Source of the DNA: JACPRL01 sp035573715
Lineage (GTDB): Bacteria; Acidobacteriota; Terriglobia; Acidiferrales; 2-02-FULL-67-57
Reading direction: 5' to 3'
Assembly (NCBI GenBank): GCA_035573715.1
Contig: DATLZZ010000005.1
Location: forward strand, 62,001-126,000
DNA length: 64,000 bases
A model generated the notes under the pieces. It saw nothing but the letters and a program-made list of their open reading frames with translations, did not search any database and had not been told where the DNA came from. Position 1 is the stretch's first letter, and each line of letters opens with the position of its first letter. Of this stretch, positions 44,277-53,244 are shown piece after piece. The position numbers and the translations under genes are program-made.

Positions 44277-44597
44277 CTTCTCCTCCAGACCAACACATGA
44301 GCAACCCGCAGACCGAAACAGGGGGGAGGATAAGAATTCTTTGCGTGCGAATGGATTCGTGAATTCAATGCCTTGGCCACTCCGGCCCAGAAAGCGTTCT
44401 GGCGAGGGCACCGGAGAGTGTCGCAGATTCGGACAATTATCTCAGCTTCATACGGCTCGCGAGAGCAGGGTGGGCAGAGGTAATTCGAGCGACTCGCAAG
44501 TGGTTGATCCGCTGAGGAAAAAAGAATCGCACCTCCATCCCGATTTGAGCCTGCCGTGCTCTTTTTGGAGTGGCACAACGCCAAAAGGAGAATGACA
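44277..44597. other. Divergent intergenic region
   Basis: About 320 bases separate the HD-GYP gene start from the LamG-type gene. I looked for a cyclic-di-GMP riboswitch, as both flanking systems involve that signal, and found no match to its conserved core. No clear promoter or palindrome is visible apart from a weak AT-rich stretch near 44510-44530. Confidence 0.45.
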
Positions 44598-45509
44598 ATG
44601 AAGAATCGAAGCAAACTGACCACAGCGCTGACGGGCCTGGTCACGCTGCTGGCTCTGGGTTTGACGCTGGGACCGATCGTGGAGGCCAAGACCGTTAGTG
44701 CGGTAGCGGTCTCAACCGTGGTTGGCTGGTGGAAGTTCGACGATCCCGCCGGTGTTCTGGCAACCGACGCCAGCGGGTATGGAAACACGGGTCAGTTGTA
44801 CGGCTTTGCCTACATGACCTCGGATGCCACCATGGGGACGAAGCTGACCATCGCCGATGGTGAGGGTAAGATGCTCGTTCCCTACAACACCATGCTAGAG
44901 CCCGAGAAGGGCACCATTGCGCTCTGGTTCAACACACCGGAGATTCGGGACATGGACCTGCTACACCACACGTCCGACCTTTTGACTCGCACCAACGTCC
45001 CAGGCTCATGGCTCGTCTACGGCGTTCGCATCGAAGCCGACGGTGCGATCTGCGGCATCATCCTCGAAGATGTCGACGAATACCGCCGCTGGGTATTCGT
45101 GCGGACGCTGCCTGGCGTGGCTACGGTCAACGAGTGGCACAACGTAGCCTTCCGATGGGACGGCACCTCGGCGGCACTCTATGTCAACGGCAAGCTGCAC
45201 GCCGCCAAGCCGTACACGCCGGTGCCTGGAACGGGTTTGAGCTACAGTGGCGCCTTCCCCGTTGCCGTGGGTTTGGGCAGCTTCTGGGAAGGCTTGCCGG
45301 GCAGTGAGCACGAGTTCATCGGTTCATTGGCCGACATTCGCATCTACAACGGTGCCCTGACCGAGTCCGACATCCAGTCGCTGTACCTGGCTCACGGCAC
45401 GATGGCCCTGAAGACTAATCCCTCGAGTGGCCCTGTCCTGCTCAACAAGGCGACCCCGACGACACAGCCGACCACCCCGATCCGCTTGGGCGGAAAGAGC
45501 AAGCGATAG
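44598..45509 (+). CDS. Secreted LamG/concanavalin-A-like protein
   Basis: The 303-residue protein has a signal peptide (TALTGLVTLLALGLTLGPIV) and a single LamG-type beta-sandwich: VVGWWKFDDPAGVLATDASG, then a NEWHNVAFRWDGTSAALYVN and IGSLADIRIYNGALTESDIQ end, typical of carbohydrate- or surface-binding jelly rolls. The tail is Thr/Pro-rich. ATG 44598 has GGAG seven bases before it. It ends before a strong terminator, so it is a one-gene unit. A surface-binding function is plausible but no ligand can be named. Confidence 0.82.
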   Translation: MKNRSKLTTALTGLVTLLALGLTLGPIVEAKTVSAVAVSTVVGWWKFDDPAGVLATDASGYGNTGQLYGFAYMTSDATMGTKLTIADGEGKMLVPYNTMLEPEKGTIALWFNTPEIRDMDLLHHTSDLLTRTNVPGSWLVYGVRIEADGAICGIILEDVDEYRRWVFVRTLPGVATVNEWHNVAFRWDGTSAALYVNGKLHAAKPYTPVPGTGLSYSGAFPVAVGLGSFWEGLPGSEHEFIGSLADIRIYNGALTESDIQSLYLAHGTMALKTNPSSGPVLLNKATPTTQPTTPIRLGGKSKR

Positions 45510-45539
45510 GCCGAGGCGGTCATAATGAGCCCCACCTCG

Positions 45540-45575
45540 AAGGGGAGCCGGAAACCGCCGGCTCCCCTTTGTCTT
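45540..45575 (+). terminator. Rho-independent terminator of the LamG gene
   Basis: A perfect twelve-base-pair stem (AAGGGGAGCCGG with CCGGCTCCCCTT) and six-base loop are followed by TGTCTTT. It lies 31 bases after the LamG stop and just before the diguanylate cyclase gene, so the latter must have its own promoter or read through it. Confidence 0.85.
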
Positions 45576-45599
45576 TCCAGTGGAGAGGAGGGCCGAGAG

Positions 45600-46448
45600 A
45601 TGGTTACGCCGGATCGTCTTCCCGAACTGCAACGTCGTCTTCGCCGTCTGGAACGCAGAGACTGGTGGCTGTGGATGACCGCCGGCGTGGTCACGCTGCT
45701 GCTGACCGCCGGAATCTTCTTCGGTTCGCTGCCCTTGGTGAGCTGGGGCGAGAATGAGCTCCCCATCAACCTCAACCAGGCGTTGCACGGGCTGGCGGCC
45801 TTGGTGCTGCTCTTCAATCTCTATGCGGTCTACCAGCAGATTCTCATCAAGCGGCTGCGGCGGCAGCTGGCCGAGCAGATGGTGCTGACCGCCCAATTGC
45901 AGGCGCGCGCCGAAGAATATCAGCAGCAGGCCATGAGCGATGCCCTGACCGGCCTCTACAATCGTCGCTTCGCCGACCAGCACCTGCCTTCCGAGATTTC
46001 CCGCGCCCAGCGCAGCGGCCAGCCGCTCACCGTGCTCCTCTTCGACCTGTGCGGGTTCAAGCAGATTAATGATGAGTACGGCCACGCCGCCGGCGATCTG
46101 GCCCTGAAAGAGTTTGCTCGTCACCTCAAGCGCACCTTCCGCGTTTCCGACTTGGCGATGCGGTTGGGCGGCGATGAGTTCTTGCTGCTGCTGCCGGACT
46201 GCACCGCGCAGGAAGCTCAGAGCCTGCTGAACCGCCTTCGCCCTATCGAGATCTCCTTCCGGGACGCCACCATCCCGGTGACCTTCGCGGTCGGCTTGGC
46301 GCAGTACGAGCTGGGGGATGGCCCGGAGCAGCTGTTGGAGCGCGCCGATCAGGTGCTGTACGCCCAGAAGCGGGAAGACCGCTCCGCCACGGTGCCGCCT
46401 GAACTGCTCTGGCCGGCTAGGGCGCCGTCCACGAAGCCGACTACGTAG
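45600..46448 (+). CDS. Membrane diguanylate cyclase (GGDEF)
   Basis: The 282-residue protein has two membrane helices near residues 22-40 and 62-80 (LWMTAGVVTLLLTAGIFF, LHGLAALVLLFNLYAVY), a coiled linker and a GGDEF domain (DALTGLYNRRFADQHL, AMRLGGDEFLLLLPD). The signature GGDEF is intact, so it should make cyclic di-GMP. ATG 45600 has GGAGAGGAGGG upstream. The HD-GYP regulator at 43320 gives the opposite activity nearby. Confidence 0.9.
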   Translation: MVTPDRLPELQRRLRRLERRDWWLWMTAGVVTLLLTAGIFFGSLPLVSWGENELPINLNQALHGLAALVLLFNLYAVYQQILIKRLRRQLAEQMVLTAQLQARAEEYQQQAMSDALTGLYNRRFADQHLPSEISRAQRSGQPLTVLLFDLCGFKQINDEYGHAAGDLALKEFARHLKRTFRVSDLAMRLGGDEFLLLLPDCTAQEAQSLLNRLRPIEISFRDATIPVTFAVGLAQYELGDGPEQLLERADQVLYAQKREDRSATVPPELLWPARAPSTKPTT

Positions 46449-46479
46449 ATACCCGGGGAGTCCATCTGCAAAAGGCCTA

Positions 46480-46762
46480 GGAGGTGGCGAAGTCGCAGGA
46501 GGGTCCGTTGGACATTGTGCGCCGATGAACAACGAAGGCGTGGGCCTTGTGGTAGAAGTCGGGCGCCTTGGGGTAGTTGCCCAACGGAAGTAGACGTTTC
46601 CCAAGCCATTGTAGGAGCGAGCGCCCCCAGCCACCGCGCCGGCGAGCTTAGGCCTCCCTGCAGAAACAAGAGCGACTGCAAGCCCCAGCGGAACTGCTCG
46701 GCGAAGAAAAACGCCAACGAAAGCCCCAAGAACAAAAGGGTCGTCCAACCTTTCCGCCTCAT
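46480..46762 (-). pseudogene. Decayed small secreted TPR protein
   Basis: A strong GAGGAGG site precedes an ATG at 46762 and a hydrophobic signal-like start (LLFLGLSLAFFFAEQF), but the frame then loses sense. In two other frames, one directly after the other, TPR-like text appears: SYNGLGNVYFR then LGNYPKAPDFYHKAHAF. At least two frameshifts are needed to join them. So a small TPR protein with a signal peptide has decayed here. The conserved upstream element and ribosome site remain. It may be related to the TPR part of the CHAT protein at 54274. Confidence 0.4.
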
Positions 46763-46800
46763 TGTTACCTCCTCAACGCGCCCGTCGCTCGCAGCTTGTT

Positions 46801-46821
46801 GCCCCTAAAGAACGGACAATC
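46801..46821 (-). promoter_or_regulatory. Conserved upstream element, copy A (before the decayed TPR gene)
   Basis: Minus-strand ATTGTCCGTTCTTTAGGGGC matches the two other copies at 52258 and 53245. It lies about 40 bases before the ATG at 46762, in the same orientation as that gene. Confidence 0.55.
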
Positions 46822-46836
46822 CGCCCGGCTTGCCGA

Positions 46837-46873
46837 ACGGGCAGGGGCGCGAAGGGGCTCGGCTCCTGCCCGT
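46837..46873 (-). terminator. Hairpin after the SBBP gene, copy H1
   Basis: ACGGGCAGG pairs with CCTGCCCGT around a 19-base loop that can pair further. It lies just after the SBBP gene stop. A related hairpin (49897) occurs before the same gene and shares the stem and flanks, so the two are copies of one element. Confidence 0.55.
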
Positions 46874-46879
46874 CCGCAG

Positions 46880-49834
46880 TTACCGCAGTACAAACGCTGC
46901 GCTGTAGCGGAGACCATCGGGCATCTGGATCGTGATGGTGTAGGTTCCGGTGCCCAACGCTCGCGTGCCCAAGTTGTAGACCCACTCGCCGTCCGCGTAG
47001 CGGAAGACGAGCGTGTTGTCGTTCGATTCGCCCGTGTTCAGGTCAATGGCGTCCAATGCAATCACTTCAGCGCTTCTCGACAACGCCGCAATTCGCGGCG
47101 GTGCGGAGTTCTGATCGGTCAGAGTCACGCTGCCGCTGGAGAGTTGAAGCTTCAAGGGAAGCGTGCTCCCTTTCTTGAACGCCTTGTTGGGCAAAGGAGG
47201 AGTGTCTCCCGCTGGCATAAGAGCGCCCAGTGGAGGGAAGAGTCCCTCAACCTCTAGCGGAGCGCTAAAGACGGCGAAGGGCGACAAGGACGAAACCAGC
47301 GCGCAGATGATGTTATTCACGGTGTCCAGCGAAGAGGTCTGGTCCACCCACGCCCCACCCTCGAAGTGAAACAGTCTCAGGCCTGCCTCAGTCGTATAGC
47401 TGATGCCGCTGTAGTTGATGCAGACGGTAATCAGGCCGTTGAAGCTGGCTGTGGTGCTCAGCTCGAAATAGGTCGGCGGGTCGCCCAGGCTGAACCCGGC
47501 GGGCGGGGCGGGACCGAAGTTGGTCTCAGTTATGCTGGTAGTGCCGGAGACCGTCACGTTGTCAAATGTAAGTGTCACTTCATTCGTCAAGGGCGTGACG
47601 ACATTGGCCCCGGCAGGGGTGTTGTCACCCGAACCAATCTTGACGACGAAGGCATCGCCACCACCGCCGTTTGCAGGCTGGAGCGCGCCTGTTGTTATGG
47701 GAAAGTCGGGGTCGTCCGTGCCGCCGGTGACATAAGCATTGCCGAGGCTGTCCACAGCGATGCGAAAGCCAAAGCTACGATCACCAAGACAGGTTGAGTA
47801 AACGAACGCGGTGCCAGGTGGATTCACCTTGGTCACGTAGGCACTAAACCTATCGCAGCCTTGCAAGGGATCAACTGTAATGGAAGCGGCGTTGCCCTCG
47901 CCGGTGACATAGGCGCTGCCCGCTCCATCGACAGCGACGCCAAAAATTCTGCTGAGACAGGTGGAGTAGAGCACACCACCATCAGGCTTGAACTTGGCCA
48001 AGAAACCCGGGGAAAAAACTCCCCCATCGACGCAAGGCTGAATCGGGTTAACGGTGGGGAAATCTGGGGACACGTGGGTGCCGACTACATAGGCATTGCC
48101 GGAGGTGTCCACGGCAATGTCTCGACCATCTCCATCGTCGAAAGCTCCTATGCTGCCGCCCAGATAGGTAGAGTAGACAACATCGGAAGCGTCGCTATTG
48201 AACTTGGTCACAAATGCGCTTCTACTTCCCCCATCGCCGATAAACGGCGCAGCCGGATTGAGAGACTGGAAGGCATTCCTAACAGGGAAGTCCGAGTCTG
48301 GCGATATCGTGTACCCAGTGACATGGGCGTTTCCCGAGTTGTCGACGTCAATGGCGAGGCCCTCGTCTTTGCTGCGGGTGCCAAGACCTCCAAGACAAGT
48401 CGAGTAGACCAAGTCTGATCCCGCGGGGTCGAGCTTGGCTGCAAAGGCACTCCGCCCGCACTCCGGCTGGAAGGCTCGTAGCGTAGTGCGGAAACCTAGA
48501 TACGCTGCGCCGGTGACGTAGGCATCGCCGGCGGTCCCTACTGCGATATCTTGGACGTCTGCCTTGCCTTCGCCGAAGTAGGTCGCGTAGATTAGGCTGG
48601 CACCGCTAGGATCGAGCTTGGCTACGAACGAGTTACTGTGGCCGGGTACCCCATCATGATGATTAGGTTCGAGTACGTCGTCTGTGGTCGGAAAATCCAC
48701 TGAGGTCGTGAAGCCGGTGACGTACGCGGCCCCGCTGGCGTCCACGGCGATGCCGAGTGCCTGTTCTTGTGAGCTCCCGTCGAGGAAGGTGGAGTAGGCA
48801 GGTTCGGTGCCGCTAGAATTGAGCTTGGACACGAAGGCCGCATTCTGGTAACACAGCGGCGCTCCGCAATTGAAAGTCACAAGAGAAGCATTGCACACTC
48901 CGTCTTCGCCACAGCCGGTGTCCAACGCGCCGTCGGTTTTGGGAAAGTCCGGCGATCTGGTTATCCCAGCGACGTACGCATTTCCGTCCGCATCCACTGC
49001 GATGCCGTAGACTTCGTCCGACTGGCTTCCGCCGAGGAAGGTGGAGTAAACCAGCACGGGGTCGATGGTCAGGGGCTGGGAGGGATCGTAGGATGCGACG
49101 TGGATGGTAACGTGACTGTTCTCGTCTAGCGAGTAGACGCTGGCGACCGGCAGGCGAGTGCCCTCAATTTCTTGGTACACAAAGGGAGCGCGCTGGATGA
49201 CTTCTCCATGCGTTGTGCCCAGGAGGAGATTGCCCTCGGGGCTGAGTCGAATCGGATCCGCACCGTGAAAGTCCAGTCGGATAACCGACGGGTTGGTACC
49301 CGGGGCGACGATAAAGTCGTACTCCAGTTGCCCTGCGACGGCAGGGTTGGCGTGGAAGACGAGATCAATGCCCGGATAGACCTCCTTGTATCGGACTCCG
49401 GCAAAGTGAGGCACATTCGTCCGCCAGGCTTCGGCGTTGTTGCCGATGAAGTAGTTGCTCTTGCCGCGCAGTTCGTCAACCCCGACGAGTGCAGGGTCTG
49501 GGTTGGCGCCGAGGAGCTTCATGCGAAGCACACTCGGAGCGGGCGTCTCTTCAACGCGATCTCGCTGACCAGGCCCTTGCAGGGCCAGGACGGCTTCGGT
49601 TGGTGTCAAGAACAGTGTGTATCCTTGTCCTCGAGACAGGAATCGCACCTCAGGATTAGTTTGGCCCTGGTTGGGCTCGAAACTGAGGGGAAGGACTCCG
49701 TATCCGTTGACTGGCTTTGTTTGATTCCCCAGGCGGGCTGTGGAGTCATTCTTCTCGGGCGACGATTGTGCCCCAGCAGTCTGCGCGAGGGCCAAAGCCA
49801 CCAGCGTGCTGAACACTGCTGCCTTGATCTTCAT
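46880..49834 (-). CDS. Large secreted SBBP beta-propeller repeat protein
   Basis: This 984-residue protein, started at ATG 49834 after AAAGGAG, has a signal peptide (AAVFSTLVALALAQTAGA), an N-terminal domain found in front of SBBP repeats (SFEPNQGQTNPEVRFLSRGQ and YPGIDLVFHANPA) and about eight repeats of the form YSTFLGG...GIAVDADGNAYVAG...DFP between residues about 250 and 720. A C-terminal beta-sandwich-like part ends the chain. Such repeats form beta-propellers on the cell surface, common in Acidobacteria and Planctomycetes. The ligand is unknown. Both ends of the gene are flanked by related hairpins. Confidence 0.88.
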   Translation of the reverse strand: MKIKAAVFSTLVALALAQTAGAQSSPEKNDSTARLGNQTKPVNGYGVLPLSFEPNQGQTNPEVRFLSRGQGYTLFLTPTEAVLALQGPGQRDRVEETPAPSVLRMKLLGANPDPALVGVDELRGKSNYFIGNNAEAWRTNVPHFAGVRYKEVYPGIDLVFHANPAVAGQLEYDFIVAPGTNPSVIRLDFHGADPIRLSPEGNLLLGTTHGEVIQRAPFVYQEIEGTRLPVASVYSLDENSHVTIHVASYDPSQPLTIDPVLVYSTFLGGSQSDEVYGIAVDADGNAYVAGITRSPDFPKTDGALDTGCGEDGVCNASLVTFNCGAPLCYQNAAFVSKLNSSGTEPAYSTFLDGSSQEQALGIAVDASGAAYVTGFTTSVDFPTTDDVLEPNHHDGVPGHSNSFVAKLDPSGASLIYATYFGEGKADVQDIAVGTAGDAYVTGAAYLGFRTTLRAFQPECGRSAFAAKLDPAGSDLVYSTCLGGLGTRSKDEGLAIDVDNSGNAHVTGYTISPDSDFPVRNAFQSLNPAAPFIGDGGSRSAFVTKFNSDASDVVYSTYLGGSIGAFDDGDGRDIAVDTSGNAYVVGTHVSPDFPTVNPIQPCVDGGVFSPGFLAKFKPDGGVLYSTCLSRIFGVAVDGAGSAYVTGEGNAASITVDPLQGCDRFSAYVTKVNPPGTAFVYSTCLGDRSFGFRIAVDSLGNAYVTGGTDDPDFPITTGALQPANGGGGDAFVVKIGSGDNTPAGANVVTPLTNEVTLTFDNVTVSGTTSITETNFGPAPPAGFSLGDPPTYFELSTTASFNGLITVCINYSGISYTTEAGLRLFHFEGGAWVDQTSSLDTVNNIICALVSSLSPFAVFSAPLEVEGLFPPLGALMPAGDTPPLPNKAFKKGSTLPLKLQLSSGSVTLTDQNSAPPRIAALSRSAEVIALDAIDLNTGESNDNTLVFRYADGEWVYNLGTRALGTGTYTITIQMPDGLRYSAAFVLR

Positions 49835-49896
49835 TGTGATTCTCCTTTCTGTCTGTCGGTCTCTAGCCTTTCTCTTGCCATCAATCGCGGCCGGCA

Positions 49897-49932
49897 ACGG
49901 GCAGGAGCCCGGGATCCCTCGGTCCTGCCCGT
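49897..49932 (-). terminator. Hairpin before the SBBP gene, copy H2
   Basis: ACGGGCAGG and CCTGCCCGT form the same stem as in H1, with a GC-rich inner stem. It lies between the SBBP gene start and the end of the upstream secreted-protein gene, where it could end that gene's transcript. Confidence 0.55.
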
Positions 49933-49995
49933 CCGCTGGCTTTCGTGCGTCATTGCTTCTGTTGCTCCAGCGCCAACTGGATCTGGGGCGCCTTT

Positions 49996-50664
49996 CTACG
50001 GAACGCGGGTCAGCTCCATGCGAAGAGGCGCGAAGTAGAACCGGTCGACCGGCGACTTGCAGGCGCCGTTGGCGGGACACTCGCGCAGCCGCGCGATGTT
50101 GTTGGGCTGGGCCGACGTCTCAATCACCCAGGTGTCCGCATCCGGGTGCGCGACCGTGGCCGTGCTGGCGCCGGGATAACTGCTGCCCCAGCTCAGGAAG
50201 TAGCGCTTGCTGCCGACCACGAAGTTGAACTGCACCCGGGTGGTGGTGGCGGTTGTTCCTACCCCCATCGCCAGGATGCCGCCCGAGTCGGCGATGGCGG
50301 CGCCTAGGTTGGTGCTGACCTGCCCCGTGCTCAGCGTAAAGCTTCCGCCGTCCGACGGATTGGCGAGCTCGAACGCTATCCCACGCCCCGGACCGGTTGC
50401 CATGTAGAGGTTGTTGGTGTCGTTGTTGCAAAGGAGCTGCGCGGGGTAGAAGCCTCCGTCGCTCGTCACTACGCTGTCGCCCACTATGTTGGGCGGCACG
50501 CGCAACTCCACGTTGACATCGTCGCAGTTTTGGCCCTTGTTGCCCTTGCCTTGCGCCTGCGCTTCCGGGTTGAAGACGACCATCTGCCCGGCCAGGGCAA
50601 AGGCGAGGAGAAGGGCCAAACCCGCGCCGGGTACTGCCTTGCTGCCTGCTTGATTGCTTTTCAT
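49996..50664 (-). CDS. Unknown secreted protein
   Basis: This 222-residue protein has a signal peptide (GAGLALLLAFALAGQMVVFN) and a short linker (AQAQGKGNKGQNC), then a beta-rich domain (VQFNFVVGSKRYFLSWGSSY) and four or five cysteines. ATG 50664 follows AAGGAGG; a second in-frame ATG lies upstream. I do not recognise the family. It lies in a run of secreted proteins with the next genes and may be part of the cell-surface set controlled by the sigma factor at 52410. Confidence 0.65.
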   Translation of the reverse strand: MKSNQAGSKAVPGAGLALLLAFALAGQMVVFNPEAQAQGKGNKGQNCDDVNVELRVPPNIVGDSVVTSDGGFYPAQLLCNNDTNNLYMATGPGRGIAFELANPSDGGSFTLSTGQVSTNLGAAIADSGGILAMGVGTTATTTRVQFNFVVGSKRYFLSWGSSYPGASTATVAHPDADTWVIETSAQPNNIARLRECPANGACKSPVDRFYFAPLRMELTRVP

Positions 50665-50718
50665 CGTAGCCTCCTTGGTTGCTTGTTTACGTTCCAACCC
50701 CGGTTCGGCGTCGCCGCC

Positions 50719-50770
50719 AAAAACAAGGAGGCCGCCGAGCCGGGCGATGAGCCCGAGTCCGACGGCCTCC
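50719..50770 (-). terminator. Rho-independent terminator after the small DUF2292-like gene
   Basis: On the minus strand GGAGGCCG pairs with CGGCCTCC, with inner GC-rich pairing, and TTGTTTTT follows directly. It would end the transcript that starts ahead of the gene at 52215. Confidence 0.75.
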
Positions 50771-50801
50771 GAAAGCTTCGGTCAGCCGATGCTGCTTCGG
50801 C

Positions 50802-51023
50802 CTAGTGGCCGAACTTGATCTTCTTCTTCGTCACCTCGGCCAGGACGGGTAACCCGTCCTGGATCTTGAGCCGTTCAATCTCACCATGGCGCAGCTCCTG
50901 GCAGAAGCGGACAAAGCCGAGCCAGGCAACGTGCAGCGCTGCCTCCGACCCAGCGCTCGCCAGCGCCGGCGGCGCCCAGGTCGCCCGCGCCGTCCGCCCA
51001 TTGCCGTTGCCTGAGCCATTCAT
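50802..51023 (-). CDS. Small protein resembling DUF2292/YezD
   Basis: This 73-residue frame has a Gly/Asn-rich start followed by a helix and a LRHGEIERLKIQDGLPVLAE block and a KKKIKFGH end, which resemble the short DUF2292 (YezD) fold in spacing (a helix, then RxGx-I-QDG, then a charged strand). It starts 14 bases after the secreted TIG-like gene and precedes a good terminator, so it is likely part of that unit. Assignment is tentative. Confidence 0.5.
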   Translation of the reverse strand: MNGSGNGNGRTARATWAPPALASAGSEAALHVAWLGFVRFCQELRHGEIERLKIQDGLPVLAEVTKKKIKFGH

Positions 51024-51036
51024 AGTCGTTGCATCC

Positions 51037-52215
51037 TCACTGCGGCCGCCTCAGCGTCACAGAAAACGGCATGTGGTAGGTGCCGATTACGGTGCCGTTG
51101 GGGTTGAGCAGGTCGGCCAGGTCGCAGTCACTGCAGCCGCCGGTTTGCAGGATGGTGTCGCCCGAAATAGGATTCACCACGGCCTCCAGGAGCTGGCGGA
51201 ACAGCAGCGAGTAGCGCGCGTTCCACTGAAGCCCCGAGCTCTTCCTTCCTTTGACCCGCGAGGTCACCGCCCGCGGCTCGTCGACCAGAATTTCCAGCGA
51301 CGCCGTACCGTCTCCAAGAAAAGCATGGTCGGCCGGGAATCGGACGATGAGATGATCCACGCAGGGGTCAGAGTTGGGGACGGGCGGCACCGGTGTGGGG
51401 AGGGGAGAACCGTCCGCTGTAGTCAGCGCGGACCAGTCTGTGTCCCCGACCGCATCCGCGATCTCCTGGTCAATGTTCAGGCAGGAGCTGCCGCCCACCC
51501 GGTCGGAAAAGTCCAGCACCAGCCACCGGCTCGGTTCGGCCACATACTGTTCCCACTCGGCCTTCTCCGAGTTGACGCTGGGCACGCAGCAGCCCGGCAC
51601 CATGCGCAACCAGTAACGGTCGCTCAGGGTCAGGCTATCGGTGGCCTGCTCGGCATTGGGAATCACCTCGCCGGTGGAATCAACCGAGCCTGTGCAGGGG
51701 TCGGAGAAATCCACATAATCGTAGCCGCAGGGCGTGGCCTGTCCGTCGCTCCGGATTCGCTGACCGGAGGTATCGGCGAAGTCGGCCCGAACCAGGGTTT
51801 GGGTGGCGTTGTTCAGGCTGCCCTTCTCGACGACTGCGAAGAGCTCGATGCCCTTGCCGCGGCGGCCGTTGGTGTTGGTGACTTCGATGTCGAACTTGCT
51901 GACGGGGGCGTTGTCGGCTACGGTGATGTTGGCAATCAGCTCTCCCGAGTTCTTAAACGTGGTGGAGTTGACGGTAATGCCGCCGGGATCCTCGGTTCCG
52001 GTCACCAGGAAGCGGGCCACAGCGCCTTTCTTGAAGCCGCTGCCGCCGATGACGACGTCCAGGTTGACGGTGCCTTGCTCGGCCGCCGGAGGATTGGCGG
52101 AAGTCACCTTGACATCCTGCGCCGCCGCCGGCGCGGCCGCCAGAAGCCAGCATAGGAAGGCTAGGATGGCTAGGCCGGGATAACGACCCTGACTCGCTCT
52201 GCCGCTGCTTCGCAT
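51037..52215 (-). CDS. Secreted protein with IPT/TIG-like N-terminal domain
   Basis: The 392-residue protein, started at ATG 52215 after GGAGG, has a signal peptide (LAILAFLCWLLAAAPAAA) and an Ig-like part near residues 35-115 (VTSANPPAAEQGTVNLDVVI, GGSGFKKGAVARFLV), the fold of IPT/TIG domains. The rest has two cysteine-rich parts (GCCVPS, GGCSDCDL) and a region ending in MPFSVTLRRPQ. I know no function. A conserved upstream element is placed 45 bases before its start. Confidence 0.7.
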   Translation of the reverse strand: MRSSGRASQGRYPGLAILAFLCWLLAAAPAAAQDVKVTSANPPAAEQGTVNLDVVIGGSGFKKGAVARFLVTGTEDPGGITVNSTTFKNSGELIANITVADNAPVSKFDIEVTNTNGRRGKGIELFAVVEKGSLNNATQTLVRADFADTSGQRIRSDGQATPCGYDYVDFSDPCTGSVDSTGEVIPNAEQATDSLTLSDRYWLRMVPGCCVPSVNSEKAEWEQYVAEPSRWLVLDFSDRVGGSSCLNIDQEIADAVGDTDWSALTTADGSPLPTPVPPVPNSDPCVDHLIVRFPADHAFLGDGTASLEILVDEPRAVTSRVKGRKSSGLQWNARYSLLFRQLLEAVVNPISGDTILQTGGCSDCDLADLLNPNGTVIGTYHMPFSVTLRRPQ

Positions 52216-52257
52216 GAGGCCTCCAATGCGTTCCACAAGGTCGAGTCCCGACCTGTT

Positions 52258-52279
52258 GCCCTTAAGGAACGGACAAATT
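52258..52279 (-). promoter_or_regulatory. Conserved upstream element, copy B
   Basis: Minus-strand AATTTGTCCGTTCCTTAAGG continuing to GGC matches copies A and C in 17-20 positions. It lies about 45 bases before the secreted TIG-like gene and also stands upstream, in reverse, of the sigma-factor gene on the other strand. Confidence 0.6.
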
Positions 52280-52409
52280 GCCCAGCTTGCGCCACGAATG
52301 ACAAAATGACTCTAAGTGCGAGATTTCACTTGGTTGCCGGTTGCCTGGACTGTATCATCCAGCGCAGCGAGAATACAAGCCCAAAAGCTGGGCGCGTCGG
52401 GGCGGGCAG

Positions 52410-53228
52410 GTGGCAGACGAGCCGGAACTGGCATTCCTGGAGCAACTGCGCCAGAAGCAGTCGGCGAAGCCAGGATGGTCCTATTTCATTCAGCATTTCT
52501 CCGGCCTCCTCCTCCAGACCATCCGGGAGAGCGAGTCGGACTACGACCAGGTCCTCGACCGCTACCTCTTTGTGTGCCAGAAGCTGGCGGAGCGGGAGTG
52601 CAAGCGCCTGCTCAGCTTCAAACGCGGCGGGCAGAGAGAGTTCAGCGCCTGGCTGCGCGCGGTCACACGGAACCTGTGCATTGACTACCTGCGGGAGCAG
52701 CAGGGCCGCCGCCGCTTGCCGCGGGCAATCGCGCGCCTTTCCTCCCTGGACCAGGAAGTCTTCGAGAGCTCCTTCTGGCACGGTCACAACGCGACTGAAA
52801 CCTACGAAAAGCTGCGCCCCAACCACCCGGGACTTCGCTTTGCCCAAGTCCTCGAAAGCTCGGAACGGATTCAAGTTGCCCTCCAGCCCTGGCAACTGCA
52901 GAAGGTGCTGGAGCAGAAACCGGTTCCGAGTCCAGTCAGTCCGATAGGCAGCGAGGGCGAGAACCTTCTTGAGCAGGTGCCCGACGGGCGCGCCGGCCCT
53001 GAAGAAGACGCCCTGCTCCAGGAGAAGGCCCGATTGCTGCAGGGTGTCGTGGCCGAGCTGCCGGAACGGGCTCGGATGTTGCTCCGGCTGCGGTTCGAGC
53101 TGGGCTTGACGCTGCAGGAAGTCGCCCGGCTCTCCGGGCTGGGCGACCACCGCAAGGTGCACGAGGAGCTGGCGCGCATCCTTGAACAACTGCAATGCAC
53201 CCTGAAAGAGCGCGGGTGGAGCGGATGA
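52410..53228 (+). CDS. ECF-type sigma factor
   Basis: The protein has 272 residues from a GTG at 52410; the frame is open from a TTG at 52341 without a better ribosome site. A region-2-like helix set (RYLFVCQKLAERECKRLL, AWLRAVTRNLCIDYLREQ) and a region-4-like helix-turn-helix (LPERARMLLRLRFELGLTLQ, EVARLSGLGDHRKVHEEL) are joined by a linker of about 100 residues, longer than usual. It is followed by the anti-sigma gene and a TPR-CHAT gene, so it is released when the anti-sigma is inactivated. Confidence 0.8.
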   Translation: MADEPELAFLEQLRQKQSAKPGWSYFIQHFSGLLLQTIRESESDYDQVLDRYLFVCQKLAERECKRLLSFKRGGQREFSAWLRAVTRNLCIDYLREQQGRRRLPRAIARLSSLDQEVFESSFWHGHNATETYEKLRPNHPGLRFAQVLESSERIQVALQPWQLQKVLEQKPVPSPVSPIGSEGENLLEQVPDGRAGPEEDALLQEKARLLQGVVAELPERARMLLRLRFELGLTLQEVARLSGLGDHRKVHEELARILEQLQCTLKERGWSG

Positions 53229-53244
53229 CGCCGGAAGAAGCAGG

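Noticed and set aside
44277..44597. Possible cyclic-di-GMP riboswitch before the LamG gene
   Set aside because: The conserved core and tetraloop segments are absent; only scattered purine runs are present.
45324..46748. Long minus-strand open frame opposite the diguanylate cyclase and LamG genes
   Set aside because: It is antisense to two well-supported genes, low in recognisable motifs and typical of GC-rich shadow frames; only its first part overlaps the decayed TPR gene.
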